From NCBI GenBank assembly GCA_029961105.1, contig JASBVO010000009.1, forward strand, positions 1 through 64,000: a stretch of DNA of 64,000 nucleotides, read 5' to 3'. The DNA comes from Micrococcus sp. Its GTDB lineage: Bacteria; Actinomycetota; Actinomycetes; Actinomycetales; Micrococcaceae. A program made the position numbers and the translations under genes. The notes beneath the pieces were generated by a model. It saw only the letters and a list, made by a program, of their open reading frames with translations. It made no database searches and had not been told where the DNA came from. This document shows positions 16,682 to 27,000 of the stretch, piece by piece (positions within the stretch are counted from its first letter, which is position 1; each line of letters begins with the position of its first letter).

Positions 16682-17569
16682 TCAGAGGACCAACGCCAGG
16701 ATCAGGGCGACGACCAGGACGGCGAAGACCACCGCGGCCACGATCACCAGGGCGCGCTCCCGGGAACCCCATTCCGAGGCAGACAGGGAGTCCAGTCCGT
16801 GGGCTGACTGCGCCTCGACCGGGTCGTGCCGCACGGTCTCGGCGGCGGTCTCGGCATCGGTCTCGGACTCGGCGGCGGGCGCCGCCGGCGGGACGGTGGC
16901 CAGGGCCCCGGTCTCGTTGAAGCTCCGGGCCTTCTCCGCCAGCAGCTCCTGTTCCCGAAGCAGCTCCGGGTCCACCGCCTCGGGATCATCCCCGGCGGCC
17001 TCGAGGCGTTCCGCCAGGGCCACGGCCTCCCGGGCCAGTGACTCACGGGAGACGGCCTCGCCCGCCTCCGCGGCGCCGTCGCCGGGTCGCTGCCCCTCCG
17101 GCACGACGCCGGCCGGCGCACCTGCCGGTGCCTCCGCGCGCCGGGCGGTGGACGGGGAGGGCACGGCCGGGGACGACCCGGCACCGGAGACTGCGGACTC
17201 CTGGCGCCGGCGCAGCTCGCGCAATTGGCGACGGGTCAGCGGCTGGCCATCGGGCCCGAGGGGCACGCCGTCACTGGCGACGGTGATCGCCGGGGAGTCG
17301 CCGGTCCCGAAGACGCGGGCCAGCGCGGCGGGAGACTGGCCGGGGCGGGACACGACCCGGCCGTCCTTGAGCAGGGGCAGCTCGGACACGCCCGGCAGGG
17401 CCCCGGTCAGCGGAGCGACGTCGGCCGGGTTGACCGGGCTGGCGGGCAGGTCGAGGATCGCCTCCGAGGTCTCCCCCGCCGGCGCCCCGGCCTCGCTGTC
17501 CACGCGCCGGTGCTGACGCTGGGAGCGGCGGGTGGCCCCGGGAGACTGGGTGGGATCAGCGGTGCTCAC
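16682..17569 (-). CDS. Tail-anchored hypothetical membrane protein
   Basis: A 295-residue protein with a basic Gln/Arg-rich N-terminus (SQRQHRRVD), a long disordered Ala/Glu/Pro region, and a single C-terminal hydrophobic helix (about 273-294) that ends the protein, as in tail-anchored proteins. A basic block with [20 protein letters not shown] lies near residue 100-115. The start overlaps the nadD stop by four bases (ATGA), so the two are coupled. Proteins of this type lie between nadD and rsfS in many Micrococcaceae; the function is unknown. A coiled-coil (about residues 175-205, [15 protein letters not shown]) is possible. Confidence 0.85.
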   Translation of the reverse strand: MSTADPTQSPGATRRSQRQHRRVDSEAGAPAGETSEAILDLPASPVNPADVAPLTGALPGVSELPLLKDGRVVSRPGQSPAALARVFGTGDSPAITVASDGVPLGPDGQPLTRRQLRELRRRQESAVSGAGSSPAVPSPSTARRAEAPAGAPAGVVPEGQRPGDGAAEAGEAVSRESLAREAVALAERLEAAGDDPEAVDPELLREQELLAEKARSFNETGALATVPPAAPAAESETDAETAAETVRHDPVEAQSAHGLDSLSASEWGSRERALVIVAAVVFAVLVVALILALVL

Positions 17570-18306
17570 GCATGGACCTCCGGGGAGTCCTGCCGCCGGC
17601 GGCCACCCAGGCCTCCGCCAGGGTCGTGGGCGTCGGGCAGGTACAGGTGGTGCTTGGCGATGTACTGGACCACTCCGTCCGGCACGAGGTACCAGACGGG
17701 CTGGTGGTCCTGGACCCGCGCGCGGCAGTCGGTGGAGGAGATCGCCATCGCGGGGATCTCCATCAGCATCACGCCGGTCTCGGGCCCGACCTCCACCAGG
17801 TCATGTCCCGGGCGGGTGACCCCGACGAACTGGGCCATGTCCCAGAGCGTGTCCACGTCCTTCCAGGTCATGATCTGGGCCAGGGCGTCCGCTCCGGTGA
17901 TGAAGAACAGCTCGGCCTCCGGCCGCAGGATGCGCAGGTCCCGCAGGGTGTCCGCGGTGAAGGTGGGCCCGGGGCGGTCGATGTCCACCCGGGAGACCGT
18001 GAAGCGGGGGTTGGAGGCGGTGGCGATGACCGTCATGAGGTACCGGTGCTCAGCCGGGGAGACCTTGTCGTCGTCCTTCTGCCACGGCTTGCCGGTGGGC
18101 ACGAAGACGACCTCGTCGAGGTCCAGCTCGGCAGCCACCTCGGAGGCGGCCACGAGGTGTCCGTGGTGGATCGGGTCGAAGGTTCCGCCCATGATGCCGA
18201 GCCGGAAGCGGCGCTGGTCATCGCCGCGGTTGCGGGCCGCCGCGTCCTGCTCGGGCGCGGCGGCGTCACAGATGGTCTGGGCGGGCGTCTGGGATGGATG
18301 GGTCAC
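17566..18306 (-). CDS. nadD: Nicotinate-nucleotide adenylyltransferase
   Basis: A 246-residue enzyme converting nicotinate mononucleotide and ATP to deamido-NAD in NAD synthesis. The nucleotidyltransferase motif [11 protein letters not shown] is at residues 40-50, and the second conserved motif is missing the exact SSTxxR form but shows [11 protein letters not shown] at the expected place near residue 205. The first 35 residues are an extension beyond the usual start; an alternative start nearer GIMGGTF is possible (no internal Met is closer than residue 39). Coupled to the downstream tail-anchored gene. Confidence 0.94.
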   Translation of the reverse strand: MTHPSQTPAQTICDAAAPEQDAAARNRGDDQRRFRLGIMGGTFDPIHHGHLVAASEVAAELDLDEVVFVPTGKPWQKDDDKVSPAEHRYLMTVIATASNPRFTVSRVDIDRPGPTFTADTLRDLRILRPEAELFFITGADALAQIMTWKDVDTLWDMAQFVGVTRPGHDLVEVGPETGVMLMEIPAMAISSTDCRARVQDHQPVWYLVPDGVVQYIAKHHLYLPDAHDPGGGLGGRRRQDSPEVHA

Positions 18307-18331
18307 TACGAGCCTGCGGATCGGCTTCGGA

Positions 18332-18568
18332 TCAGTTCGTGCCCCAGTGGCTGTGCTCGCGCTCCTCGTAGCCGCGGCCGCGGTGGTAGTCGTCCACGCC
18401 CGGCACCTCGTGGCGCCTGCCGACCGAGCGCAGGGACATGGTGGCGGCCAGCATCAGGAGGAAGAGCACGAACGCGCCCACGCCGATGACCGGGGCCGGC
18501 AGGAACAGCGGGTTGACCACGTGGGCCTCCTCGGCGGCGACGATGGTCAGGGCGGTGAAGGTGTTCAT
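18332..18568 (-). CDS. Small single-pass membrane protein upstream of nadD
   Basis: A 78-residue protein starting [20 protein letters not shown], with one strong membrane helix (about 28-47, [20 protein letters not shown]) and a basic/His-rich cytoplasmic tail ending SHWGTN. GGAG lies nine bases before ATG 18568. It stands between proA and nadD, a position where a protein of this size is common in Micrococcaceae. Function unknown. Confidence 0.75.
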   Translation of the reverse strand: MNTFTALTIVAAEEAHVVNPLFLPAPVIGVGAFVLFLLMLAATMSLRSVGRRHEVPGVDDYHRGRGYEEREHSHWGTN

Positions 18569-18650
18569 CTGGTGGATCTCCCTCGAAGGGGCCGGTCGTC
18601 CGGCCACGTGTCACGGCGATGTCTGGCCCCCATCCTAGTACGTCCCCCGC

Positions 18651-20000
18651 TCAGATCCTGACCTGGCCCTGCCCGCGCAGCACCCACTTGGTGGTGGTCA
18701 GCTCCTCCAGGCCCATGGGACCGCGCGCGTGCATCTTCTGCGTGGAGATGCCCACCTCGGCGCCCAGGCCCAGCTGGCCGCCGTCGGTGAAGCGGGTGGA
18801 GGCATTGACGATCACGGCGGCGGAGTCGATCTCCGTGACGAAACGGTCGGCATTGGCCAGGTCGTTGGTGACGATGGCCTCCGTGTGGCCGGTGGACCAG
18901 CGCTGGATGTGCTCGATCGCCTCGTCCAGCGACCCCACCGTCTTCACGGCCATCTCCAGGGCCAGGTACTCGCGCCCCCAGTCCTCGTCCCGCGCGGTCT
19001 CGGCCCGGGCACCGTCCGGCAGCCACGCCCGGGCCCCCTCGTCCACGTGCAGGAACACGCCCGTGCGGGACAGGGCGCGCAGCACCTCGCGACCGGCCTC
19101 CTCCGCCTGCGCGTGGATCAGCAGCGTCTCTGCGGAGTTGCACACGGAGACCCGCTGGGTCTTGGCGTTCAGCGCGATGTCCACGGCCATCTTGACGGGC
19201 GCGGAGGCGTCGATGAACAAGTGGACGTTGCCCTCGCCGGTCTCGATGACCGGGACCCGCGCGTTGCGCACCACGGACTGGATCAGGTCGTGCCCGCCGC
19301 GCGGGATGAGCACGTCCACCGCACCGCGCTGGGACATCAGCGCGGTGGCGCCGGCACGCCCGTACTCGTCGATGCCCTGGATGATGTCCGCATCGAAGCC
19401 CTGGTCCACGGCCACCTCCCGCAGGATCGAGATCAGCGCCGCATTGGTGTTGCGCGCCGCCGATCCCCCGCGGAGGATGACGGCGTTGCCGGACTTCAGG
19501 GCCAGCCCGGCGATGTCCACGGTGACGTTGGGCCGGGCCTCGTAGATGGCCCCGACGGTCCCGAGCGGGACCCGGATCTGGGTCATCCGCAGCCCGTTGG
19601 GCAGGTTGCGTCCCCGGACGACGTCACCGACCGGGTCCGGCAGCCCGGCCAGTTCCTCCAGCGCCACGGCCAGGGCCTCGATCCGTCCGGCGTCCAGGGA
19701 CAGCCGGTCCAGCATCGCCTCGGACGTGCCGGCCTCGCGGCCGGCCGCCACGTCCTTCTGGTTCTCCGAGAGCAGGTGGCCGGCGTTCAGCCGCAGCTTG
19801 GCGGCCATCCCCCGCAGTGTCTCGTCCTTGCGGGCACGGCCGGCGGTGGCCAGTTCGTGGCGCGCCCGCCGGGCACGCTCGCCCACGGCGCGGATCGCCC
19901 CGCGGACGTCCTCGGGCACGTCGGTCCCGGCGTTCTCGGGCGTCGCGGCGTCCTGGACGTCCTCGGCGGTCACGGCATTCTCAGCGGCACTGTTGGGCAT
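18651..20000 (-). CDS. proA: Glutamate-5-semialdehyde dehydrogenase (gamma-glutamyl phosphate reductase)
   Basis: A 449-residue NADPH-dependent enzyme for the second step of proline synthesis. The catalytic Cys is seen in RVSVCNSAETLL (C287), with cofactor-site segments GTVGAIYEARPNVTVD and LKSGNAVILRGG, and the oligomerisation region at the C-terminus. Start at ATG 20000 follows proB by only ten bases, so the two are coupled. The N-terminal 30 residues are an Ala/Glu-rich extension. Confidence 0.96.
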   Translation of the reverse strand: MPNSAAENAVTAEDVQDAATPENAGTDVPEDVRGAIRAVGERARRARHELATAGRARKDETLRGMAAKLRLNAGHLLSENQKDVAAGREAGTSEAMLDRLSLDAGRIEALAVALEELAGLPDPVGDVVRGRNLPNGLRMTQIRVPLGTVGAIYEARPNVTVDIAGLALKSGNAVILRGGSAARNTNAALISILREVAVDQGFDADIIQGIDEYGRAGATALMSQRGAVDVLIPRGGHDLIQSVVRNARVPVIETGEGNVHLFIDASAPVKMAVDIALNAKTQRVSVCNSAETLLIHAQAEEAGREVLRALSRTGVFLHVDEGARAWLPDGARAETARDEDWGREYLALEMAVKTVGSLDEAIEHIQRWSTGHTEAIVTNDLANADRFVTEIDSAAVIVNASTRFTDGGQLGLGAEVGISTQKMHARGPMGLEELTTTKWVLRGQGQVRI

Positions 20001-20010
20001 GCCCCGGATT

Positions 20011-21171
20011 CTACCGGCGGCGCTGGGCCCGGGCCGAGAGGCGGACACAATCGTCGGTGTGCACGACGGGACGCTGGTATTCGGGGCCGAGCTCCTCGCG
20101 CAGGTCGGCGGTGGTGCGTCCCAGCATCGCGGGCAGTTCCGATGAGGAGTAGTTCACCAGCCCGCGGGCCACCACGGTGCCCCGGGCATCGGCCAGCTCG
20201 ATCGGGTCACCGGCGTCGAAGCGTCCCTCCACCCCGGTGATCCCGGCCGGCAGCAGGGACCGCTTGTTCTTCACCACGGCGGCGACGGCGCCGTCGTCGA
20301 GCACCACCCGGCCGTGCACCTCGGCGAGCAGGCCGAGCCAGGTGCTGCGCGCCGTGCTGCGCCGGCCCGAGGCCTGGAACCAGGTGCCGACGTCCTGGCC
20401 GGCCAGCGCCCGGTTGGCGTTGGCAGCCGAGGTCACGAGGGCGTGGATGCCCGAACCGGTGGCGATCCCCGCCGCCTCCACCTTGGTGACCATGCCCCCG
20501 GTCCCGACGCCGGCCGGACCGGTCCGCCCGATCGCCACGTCCTCCAGGTCGGCCCGGGAGGTGACGGCCGGAATGCGACGGGACCCGGGCCTGGAGGGCG
20601 GCCCGGTGTACAGGGCGTCGACGTCGGTGAGCAGCAGCAGCGCATCGGCACGCAGCAGGTTGGCCACCAGGGCCGAGAGCCGGTCGTTGTCCCCGAAGCG
20701 GATCTCCGCGGTGGTGACGGTGTCGTTCTCGTTGATGATCGGCACCACCGCGAGGGCGAGCAGCCGGTTCAGTGCCCGGAACGCGTTGGTGTACTGGGTG
20801 CGGCGGATCAGGTCCTCGGCGGTCAGCAGCACCTGGGCCACCTCGGTCTGGTGCCGGGCGAAGGAGGCGGCGTAGTGGGCCAGCAGCTTGCCCTGCCCGA
20901 CGGCGGCAGCGGCCTGCTGGGTGGCCAGGTCCCGCGGGCGCTTGCCCAGGCCGAGCGGGTGGATGCCGGCCGCGATGGTGCCGGAGGACACGAGGGCGAC
21001 CTCGGTCCCGCGCGAACGCACGGCGGCGATGGTGTCCACGAGGGAGTTGATGGCCTCGTGGTCGACCCCGGTGGGGGTGGTCAGGGAGGACGAGCCGATC
21101 TTGATGACCAGGCGGCGGGCGCGGTGCAGGGTGTCCCGTCCGGTGACGGGGTTCGGGACCTGCTCAGCCAT
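20011..21171 (-). CDS. proB: Glutamate 5-kinase
   Basis: A 386-residue kinase making gamma-glutamyl phosphate, the first and feedback-inhibited step of proline synthesis. The amino-acid kinase domain (about 1-275) begins [12 protein letters not shown] and contains [20 protein letters not shown] and [11 protein letters not shown]; a C-terminal PUA domain (about 290-370) follows. The start overlaps the obgE stop by eight bases. Cluster order obgE-proB-proA is conserved in actinobacteria. Confidence 0.96.
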   Translation of the reverse strand: MAEQVPNPVTGRDTLHRARRLVIKIGSSSLTTPTGVDHEAINSLVDTIAAVRSRGTEVALVSSGTIAAGIHPLGLGKRPRDLATQQAAAAVGQGKLLAHYAASFARHQTEVAQVLLTAEDLIRRTQYTNAFRALNRLLALAVVPIINENDTVTTAEIRFGDNDRLSALVANLLRADALLLLTDVDALYTGPPSRPGSRRIPAVTSRADLEDVAIGRTGPAGVGTGGMVTKVEAAGIATGSGIHALVTSAANANRALAGQDVGTWFQASGRRSTARSTWLGLLAEVHGRVVLDDGAVAAVVKNKRSLLPAGITGVEGRFDAGDPIELADARGTVVARGLVNYSSSELPAMLGRTTADLREELGPEYQRPVVHTDDCVRLSARAQRRR

Positions 21172-22753
21172 CGACGGGCCCTTCGGCACTCCCCGTCCCG
21201 GCGCCGCCGCCGTCCTCGTCGCGGAGGTAGCGCTCCGTCCAGATGCCCGCCCGGCGCTCCGCCTCCAGTTCCGCCTGGGTGCGGGCGCGGGCCGCCTTGC
21301 GGTCCTCGAGCTCCTGGCGCTTCTGCTCGCGGGTGGGGCGGGCGCGTTCCTCCATGCGCAGGTCGGACCCGCGCGGACCGGCCAGCAGTTCGGCGCCGGC
21401 GGCCATGGTGGGCTCCCAGTCGAAGACCACGCCGTTCTCGTCGGAGCCGATCACCACGGCGTCGCCCGGCTTGGCGCCCTGCTTGAACAGCTCGTCCTCC
21501 ACGCCCAGCCGGTTGAGCCGGTCGGCCAGGTAGCCGACGGCCTCGTCGTTGGTGAAGTCGGTCTGGGCGATCCAGCGTTCCGGCTTGGTGCCGCGCACCC
21601 GGAAGAGCGGCTCGAGGCCGCGCTCCTCGCGGGTGATCTCGAACTCCTTGGCGCGCACGGACCGCGGCCGGACGACCACGGGCTCGGCGAGCTCCTCGGG
21701 CTCCGGCATCCGGTCCCGGGCCTCCTGGACCAGTCCGGCCATGGCGAACTTCAGGGGGTCCAGCCCCTTGCGGGAGACCGCTGACACCTCGAAGACGCGA
21801 AGCCCGCGGGCCTCGAGCGTCTCCCGCACCATCTCCGCCATCGCCTGCCCGTCGGGCAGGTCGGTCTTGTTCAGGGCCACGATGCGCGGCCGCTCGTTCA
21901 GCGGGACCACGCCGTCGGCGCCCTGGGCGAAGGTCGGTTCCACCGCGTAGGCCGCCAGCTCGGCCTCGATCGCCTCGAAATCGGACAGCGGGTCCCGGTC
22001 CGACTCCAGCGAGGCACAGTCCAGCACGTGCACCAGCGCGGCGCAGCGCTCCACGTGGCGCAGGAACTCCAGGCCCAGGCCCTTGCCCTCGGAGGCCCCC
22101 GGGATCAGCCCCGGGACGTCCGCCACGGTGAACCGGACGTCACCGGCCTGGACCACGCCCAGGTTCGGCACGAGCGTGGTGAACGGGTAGTCCGCGATCT
22201 TGGGACGGGCCGCGGACAGGGCGGCGATGAGCGAGGACTTGCCGGCCGAGGGGAAGCCCACGAGGGCGATGTCCGCCACCGACTTCAGCTCCAGGACGAT
22301 GTCCAGTTCCTCCCCGGGGATCCCGAGCAGGGCGAAGCCGGGCGCCTTGCGCTTCTGGGAGGCCAGCGCGGCGTTGCCGAGGCCACCCTGGCCACCGTGG
22401 GCCACCACGTAGGAGGCCCCGTGGCCCACCAGGTCGGCGAGGATGTTGCCGTCGAGGTCCTTGACCACCGTGCCGTCCGGGACGGACAGCGTGAGGGATT
22501 CCCCGTGGGCCCCGTGCCGGAAGTCACCCTTGCCGGGCCCGCCGTTGCCGGCGTGGCGGTGCGGGGCGTGGTGGTAGGACAGCAGCGTGGTGGTCTGGGA
22601 GTCCACCACCAGGGTGACGTCACCGCCGTCGCCGCCGTTGCCGCCGTCGGGACCGCCCAGGGGCTTGAACTTCTCCCGCTTCACCGAGGCCACGCCGTGG
22701 CCTCCATGCCCGCCGGAAACGTGCAGGACCACCCGGTCCACGAATGCCGCCAT
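21164..22753 (-). CDS. obgE: GTPase ObgE/CgtA
   Basis: A 529-residue ribosome-assembly GTPase. The Gly-rich Obg fold (about 1-157) opens [20 protein letters not shown]; the G domain contains the P-loop [20 protein letters not shown] (G3) and NKTD (G4). A C-terminal OCT domain (about 370-455) and a basic Arg/Lys-rich tail follow, longer than in E. coli Obg, as in other actinobacteria. It binds the 50S subunit and responds to guanine nucleotide levels and ppGpp. The 195-base gap to rpmA contains two hairpins. Confidence 0.97.
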   Translation of the reverse strand: MAAFVDRVVLHVSGGHGGHGVASVKREKFKPLGGPDGGNGGDGGDVTLVVDSQTTTLLSYHHAPHRHAGNGGPGKGDFRHGAHGESLTLSVPDGTVVKDLDGNILADLVGHGASYVVAHGGQGGLGNAALASQKRKAPGFALLGIPGEELDIVLELKSVADIALVGFPSAGKSSLIAALSAARPKIADYPFTTLVPNLGVVQAGDVRFTVADVPGLIPGASEGKGLGLEFLRHVERCAALVHVLDCASLESDRDPLSDFEAIEAELAAYAVEPTFAQGADGVVPLNERPRIVALNKTDLPDGQAMAEMVRETLEARGLRVFEVSAVSRKGLDPLKFAMAGLVQEARDRMPEPEELAEPVVVRPRSVRAKEFEITREERGLEPLFRVRGTKPERWIAQTDFTNDEAVGYLADRLNRLGVEDELFKQGAKPGDAVVIGSDENGVVFDWEPTMAAGAELLAGPRGSDLRMEERARPTREQKRQELEDRKAARARTQAELEAERRAGIWTERYLRDEDGGGAGTGSAEGPVDG

Positions 22754-22767
22754 GGCCGCCTCTCTGC

Positions 22768-22788
22768 CGCCCCCGCTCGTCGGGGGCG
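22768..22788. other. Hairpin just upstream of obgE
   Basis: A perfect 8-bp stem (CGCCCCCG, 22768-22775, with 22781-22788) and 5-base loop lie about 15 bases upstream of the obgE start. It could affect access to the AGAGG ribosome-binding site; its role is unknown. Confidence 0.4.
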
Positions 22789-22814
22789 ATGTGTGTATTG
22801 CTGGTCTCCAGTCT

Positions 22815-22840
22815 GGCGCATCCCCACACGGGGATGCGCC
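22815..22840 (-). terminator. Hairpin between rpmA and obgE
   Basis: A perfect 11-bp stem (22815-22825 with 22830-22840) and ACAC/GTGT tetraloop lie about 110 bases after the rpmA stop. It probably attenuates or ends the rplU-rpmA transcript before obgE. Confidence 0.6.
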
Positions 22841-22948
22841 GCCGGTACCGGTTAACGACTCCGGCGGAGGCGGACCGAGCTGGCCCGCCCCCGCCGGGGC
22901 GATGTTCAGGTCCGGGGAATCACTGCCCCGGTGCCGTCACGCGAGTGA

Positions 22949-23209
22949 TCACTCAGCGGCGGCAGGAACGATGTTGACGACCTTGCGGCCGCGGCGGTTG
23001 CCGTACTCCACAGCGCCGGCGGACAGGGCGAACAGGGTGTCGTCCTTGCCGATGCCGACGTTGGCGCCCGGGTGGAACTTGGTGCCGCGCTGGCGGACCA
23101 GGATCTCACCGGCGTTGACGGACTGGCCGCCGAAGCGCTTGACGCCGAGGAACTGCGGGTTGGAGTCGCGGCCGTTCTTCGAGGAACTACCGGCCTTCTT
23201 GTGTGCCAT
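22949..23209 (-). CDS. rpmA: 50S ribosomal protein L27 (bL27)
   Basis: An 86-residue protein with the family start [19 protein letters not shown] and the Gly/Arg-rich core [20 protein letters not shown]. The N-terminal tail reaches the peptidyl-transferase centre. It has no cleavable N-terminal extension (the Firmicutes Prp-processed type is absent). Second gene of the rplU-rpmA pair. Confidence 0.98.
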   Translation of the reverse strand: MAHKKAGSSSKNGRDSNPQFLGVKRFGGQSVNAGEILVRQRGTKFHPGANVGIGKDDTLFALSAGAVEYGNRRGRKVVNIVPAAAE

Positions 23210-23302
23210 TGTTCAATCCTTCGATGTGGTGCGGCCGGTGGCTTCTCGCCAGGAACCGCGGGATCTGGTTGTGCGTGACCGTGCTACCGGTGATGCGCAG
23301 GA

Positions 23303-23611
23303 TCAGGCGATCGAGGTGACCTTCACGGTGGTCAGCTCGGACCGGTGGCCCTGGCGCTTCTTGTAGCCGGTCTTGTTCTTGTACTTCTGGATGACAATCT
23401 TCTTGCCACGGGAATGGTCGACGACCTCGGCGGTGACCTTGACCTTGGCCAGGTCATCGGCACCGGTGGTCACCTTGTCCCCGTCCACCAGCATGACGGC
23501 GGGCAGCTCCACGGAGCTCCCGGCCTCAGCGGCGACGCGGTCAAGGGTTAGGAGGTCTCCGACGGAAACCTTTTCCTGGCGGCCGCCAGCGCGGACAATC
23601 GCGTACACCAC
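23303..23611 (-). CDS. rplU: 50S ribosomal protein L21 (bL21)
   Basis: A 102-residue protein with the family start [19 protein letters not shown] and the C-terminal [17 protein letters not shown]. It binds 23S rRNA domain VI and its neighbour bL20. First gene of rplU-rpmA-obgE; a promoter candidate lies about 190 bases upstream, giving a long leader. Confidence 0.98.
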   Translation of the reverse strand: MVYAIVRAGGRQEKVSVGDLLTLDRVAAEAGSSVELPAVMLVDGDKVTTGADDLAKVKVTAEVVDHSRGKKIVIQKYKNKTGYKKRQGHRSELTTVKVTSIA

Positions 23612-23803
23612 TTGGGACTCACTTCTCTCGACTATGACGATTCTGTTCTGCTGCTCTCACAACCTGCCCTGACCAGCGGTGTCCGGCCGGCGAATGCGGA
23701 CGGTCCCGGACAGCGGGGGCGATGCGTGAGGCGGACCGGCGGGCCTTCGACGCCCAACACCAGGGGCAGAGAAGAAACGACGGCGGCGCAGCACCGAGTG
23801 ACT

Positions 23804-23833
23804 ATCCTACCCGCCGGTGCCCCGCTGGGCCAA
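23804..23833 (-). promoter_or_regulatory. Candidate promoter of rplU-rpmA
   Basis: On the minus strand TTGGCC (23828-23833) and TAGGAT (23804-23809) are separated by 18 bases. Transcription would start near 23797, leaving a leader of about 185 bases. Confidence 0.45.
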
Positions 23834-23942
23834 ATGCCACCGTTGCGGCGCGCCGGACGTTCCCGCTCGTCGCCCTCCGGATCGGCGGCCCGGCCCCCCG
23901 GCTGGACCGACCCGCAGGGCGGAGGGACGCCCCCGCCGCCCG

Positions 23943-23975
23943 CACCCGGCCACCGGCGACCATGAGGGCCGGGTG
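23943..23975 (-). terminator. Candidate terminator of rne
   Basis: A perfect 9-bp stem (CACCCGGCC, 23943-23951, with GGCCGGGTG, 23967-23975) and 15-base loop lie about 45 bases beyond the rne stop codon. Confidence 0.5.
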
Positions 23976-24020
23976 GACCGGGGACGGGCGGACCACGGTC
24001 GGGGGCGGTGATCCCCGGGG

Positions 24021-27000
24021 CTACTCGGTCCTGGCGATGTCCTCGGCCTTGACCCCCACGCCGATGATCGTCGGCTCGGCGGCCTTCACCGGGGCCTGGG
24101 CACCTTCGCCGGCGGAGCCGGTGGCCACCGCCGCAGCGCCCTCGGCCGGGGTGCCGACGGAGGCGCTGAAGCGGTGGCCGGTGCTGGACCCGGCAGTCAC
24201 CTCCACGGTCTGGATCTCACCGGAGGTCCCGTCCGAGGACGCGGCCCGACGGCGGCGCCGGACCGGAGCGGCCTTGCCCGTCGGGGCCTGGGCAGTCGAC
24301 GCCGGGGCGGGCGCCTTTTCGGCCGGAGCGGCAGCCGGCTGCTGGGCGGACTCGGGCTCCGGCTGCTTCTGGGCCTCCTGGTCCTTCGGCGCCCGCTGGT
24401 CCAGGGCGTCCTCCAGACTCGACAGGTCCTTCTGGCTGCTCGCGCGGCGCGGCGCTCGGCGGCCCCGGGGGACCTCCACGGTCTCACCGGCGATCGTCAG
24501 GGTCGGCCCGGAGGGTTCCTCGGCCGGTCGCCCCCGGCCCGTCACCGCGGCATCGGCTGCCGACTGCTCCGCACCGTCCGTGCCGCCCTCCGCGGCCTGC
24601 TCGGCCCGGTCGCCGGGCCGGGCCTCCTGCCGCACCGGCTGGCCCTGGTCACTGCCGGCCCGGCGGGAACGCCTGCGGCCGGAACGGCCGACGGGTTCCG
24701 CCGCCTGCGCGGGCTCGACTGCCTCCGCCGCCTGCGCGGGCTCGGCCGCCTTCGCCGGGCGCTCGGACTCGGCCGCCTCCGGCTCGTGGGCGTGCTGGGT
24801 CGCCGCGGCGATGTTGCGCAGGGCGGCCCTGGCGGCCTCGGCGCGGGCCTTGCGCTCGGCCTCCTCCTCGGGGCTGAGCTGCGGCTCGGTCGGTGCCTCC
24901 TGCAGTTCCTCGCGCTCACGCTCGGCCTGGCGCTCTCGGCTGCGACGCCGGCGTTCGCTGCGCGATGACTTGCGGGCGCCGCCGTCGTTGGTGTCCCCAC
25001 CGCCACCGCCACCGCCGGAGCGGGGCTCGCCGTGGGAGTTGTGCGCCCGGCGGTGCTCCACGGGGACGTCGTGGATGATGATGCCGCGGCCGTTGCAGTG
25101 CTCACAGGTCTCGGAGAAGATCTCCACCAGCCCGGTGCCCATGCGCTTGCGCGTCATCTGCACCAGGCCGAGCGAGGTGACCTCGGCGACCTGGTGCTTC
25201 GTGCGGTCCCGGCCCAGGCACTCCACCAGGCGGCGCAGCACGAGGTCGCGGTTGGACTCGAGCACCATGTCGATGAAGTCGATGACGATGATGCCGCCGA
25301 TGTCCCGCAGGCGCAGCTGGCGGACGATCTCCTCCGCGGCCTCGAGGTTGTTCTTGGTGACCGTCTCCTCGAGGTTGCCACCGGAGCCGGTGAACTTGCC
25401 GGTGTTGACGTCCACCACCGTCATCGCCTCGGTGCGGTCGATCACCAGCGAACCGCCCGAGGGCAGGTACACCTTGCGATCGAGGGCCTTGTGCAGCTGC
25501 TCGTCGATCCGGTTGGACGCGAACAGGTCCTCGCCCCCGTGATCCTCCGGCTTCCACTGGGAGAGCCGGTCCAGCAGGTGCGGGGCCACGTAGGTCACGT
25601 AGGCCTCGATGTTGTCCCAGACCTCGGGACCCTGGACGACCATCCCGGAGAAGTCCTCGTTGAAGACGTCCCGGACGACCTTGATCGTCAGGTCCGGCTC
25701 CGAGTACAGCAGCTCGGGGGCCAGGGTCTTCGTGGACCTGGACTTCGCCTCGATGCCCTCCCACTGGGCACGCAGGCGGTTGATGTCGTTCATCAGCTCC
25801 TGCTCGGAGGTGCCCTCCGCCGCGGTGCGCACGATCACGCCGGCGTTCTCCGGCAGGTGGTCCTTGAGGATCTTCTTCAGGCGCGAACGCTCCACGTCCG
25901 GGAGCTTGCGGGAGATGCCCGTCATCGACCCGCCCGGCACGTACACCAGGTACCGGCCGGGCAGGGAGATCTGGCTGGTCAGGCGGGCACCCTTGTGGCC
26001 CACCGGGTCCTTGGTGACCTGGACCAGCACGGAGTCGCCGGACTTCAGGGCGTTCTCGATCTTGCGGGCCTTGCCCTCGAGATTGGCCGCGTCCCAGTTG
26101 ACCTCGCCGGCGTAGAGCACGGCGTTGCGGCCCCGCCCGATGTCCACGAACGCGGCCTCCATGGACGGCAGCACGTTCTGCACCTTGCCCAGGTAGACGT
26201 TGCCGATCATCGAGTCCTGCGTGGTGTTGGACACGAAGTGCTCGGCCAGCACGCCGTCCTCCATGACCGCGATCTGGATCCGCTGCTCTCGCTGGCGGAC
26301 CAGCATCTTGCGGTCCACCGACTCGCGGCGGGCCAGGAACTCGGCCTCGGTGATGACGTGGCGGCGCTGGCGCCCCCCGGAGCGGGACTCCCGGCGGCGC
26401 TGGCGCTTGGCCTCCAGGCGGGTGGAGCCCTTCAGGCTCGTCACGCCCTGGGGTCCGGTCGAAGTGGACGAGGACTGGCGCGGGGCACGGACCCGGGTCA
26501 CGGTGTTCTCCGGATCGTCGCCTCCACCGCCCTCCAGCTCCATGTCGACATCCCCGCGGCGGCGCCGACGACGACGGCGCGTCCCCGAGCCGTCACCGTT
26601 CCCCTCACCGCCGGGCTGGTCATCGGCTGCCTCGCCGTCCTGCGCGGCGGACTGCCCACCGTCCTGGCCGCGCTCACGGGCACCGGTCTCCTCGTCCCCG
26701 GAGTCCCCGCTGACGCGGTCGGCCGACCCGCCACCGGAACGCCCCCGGCCGCGACGACGGCGTGACCGGCGGGATCCGGACGAGCGATCCTCGGAGTCGG
26801 CGTCTCCGCGGTCCTCCCCGTCTTCAGTGACGTCCCGGTCCTCGCGGCCGCCCTCGTCATCGAACTCGTCCTGGTCGGAGACCTGGTCCTCCCGGTCACG
26901 ACGCCGGGACGGGGCCGGCGGGATCGCCGAGAGGTCTGGCGCCTGGAAGATCAGGGCCAGGGGGTCGGCGGGCACGGCGAAGGGGTCGGCCTGGGCCGGC

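Larger units (their letters stand above)
23612..24020. other. 409-base intergenic region between rne and rplU
   Basis: No gene is seen. It holds the rne terminator hairpin (23943-23975), a promoter candidate for rplU (23804-23833) and about 185 bases of predicted untranslated leader before rplU. The leader could carry an L21-type autoregulatory element, but I could not match a known L21 leader pattern. Confidence 0.55.
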
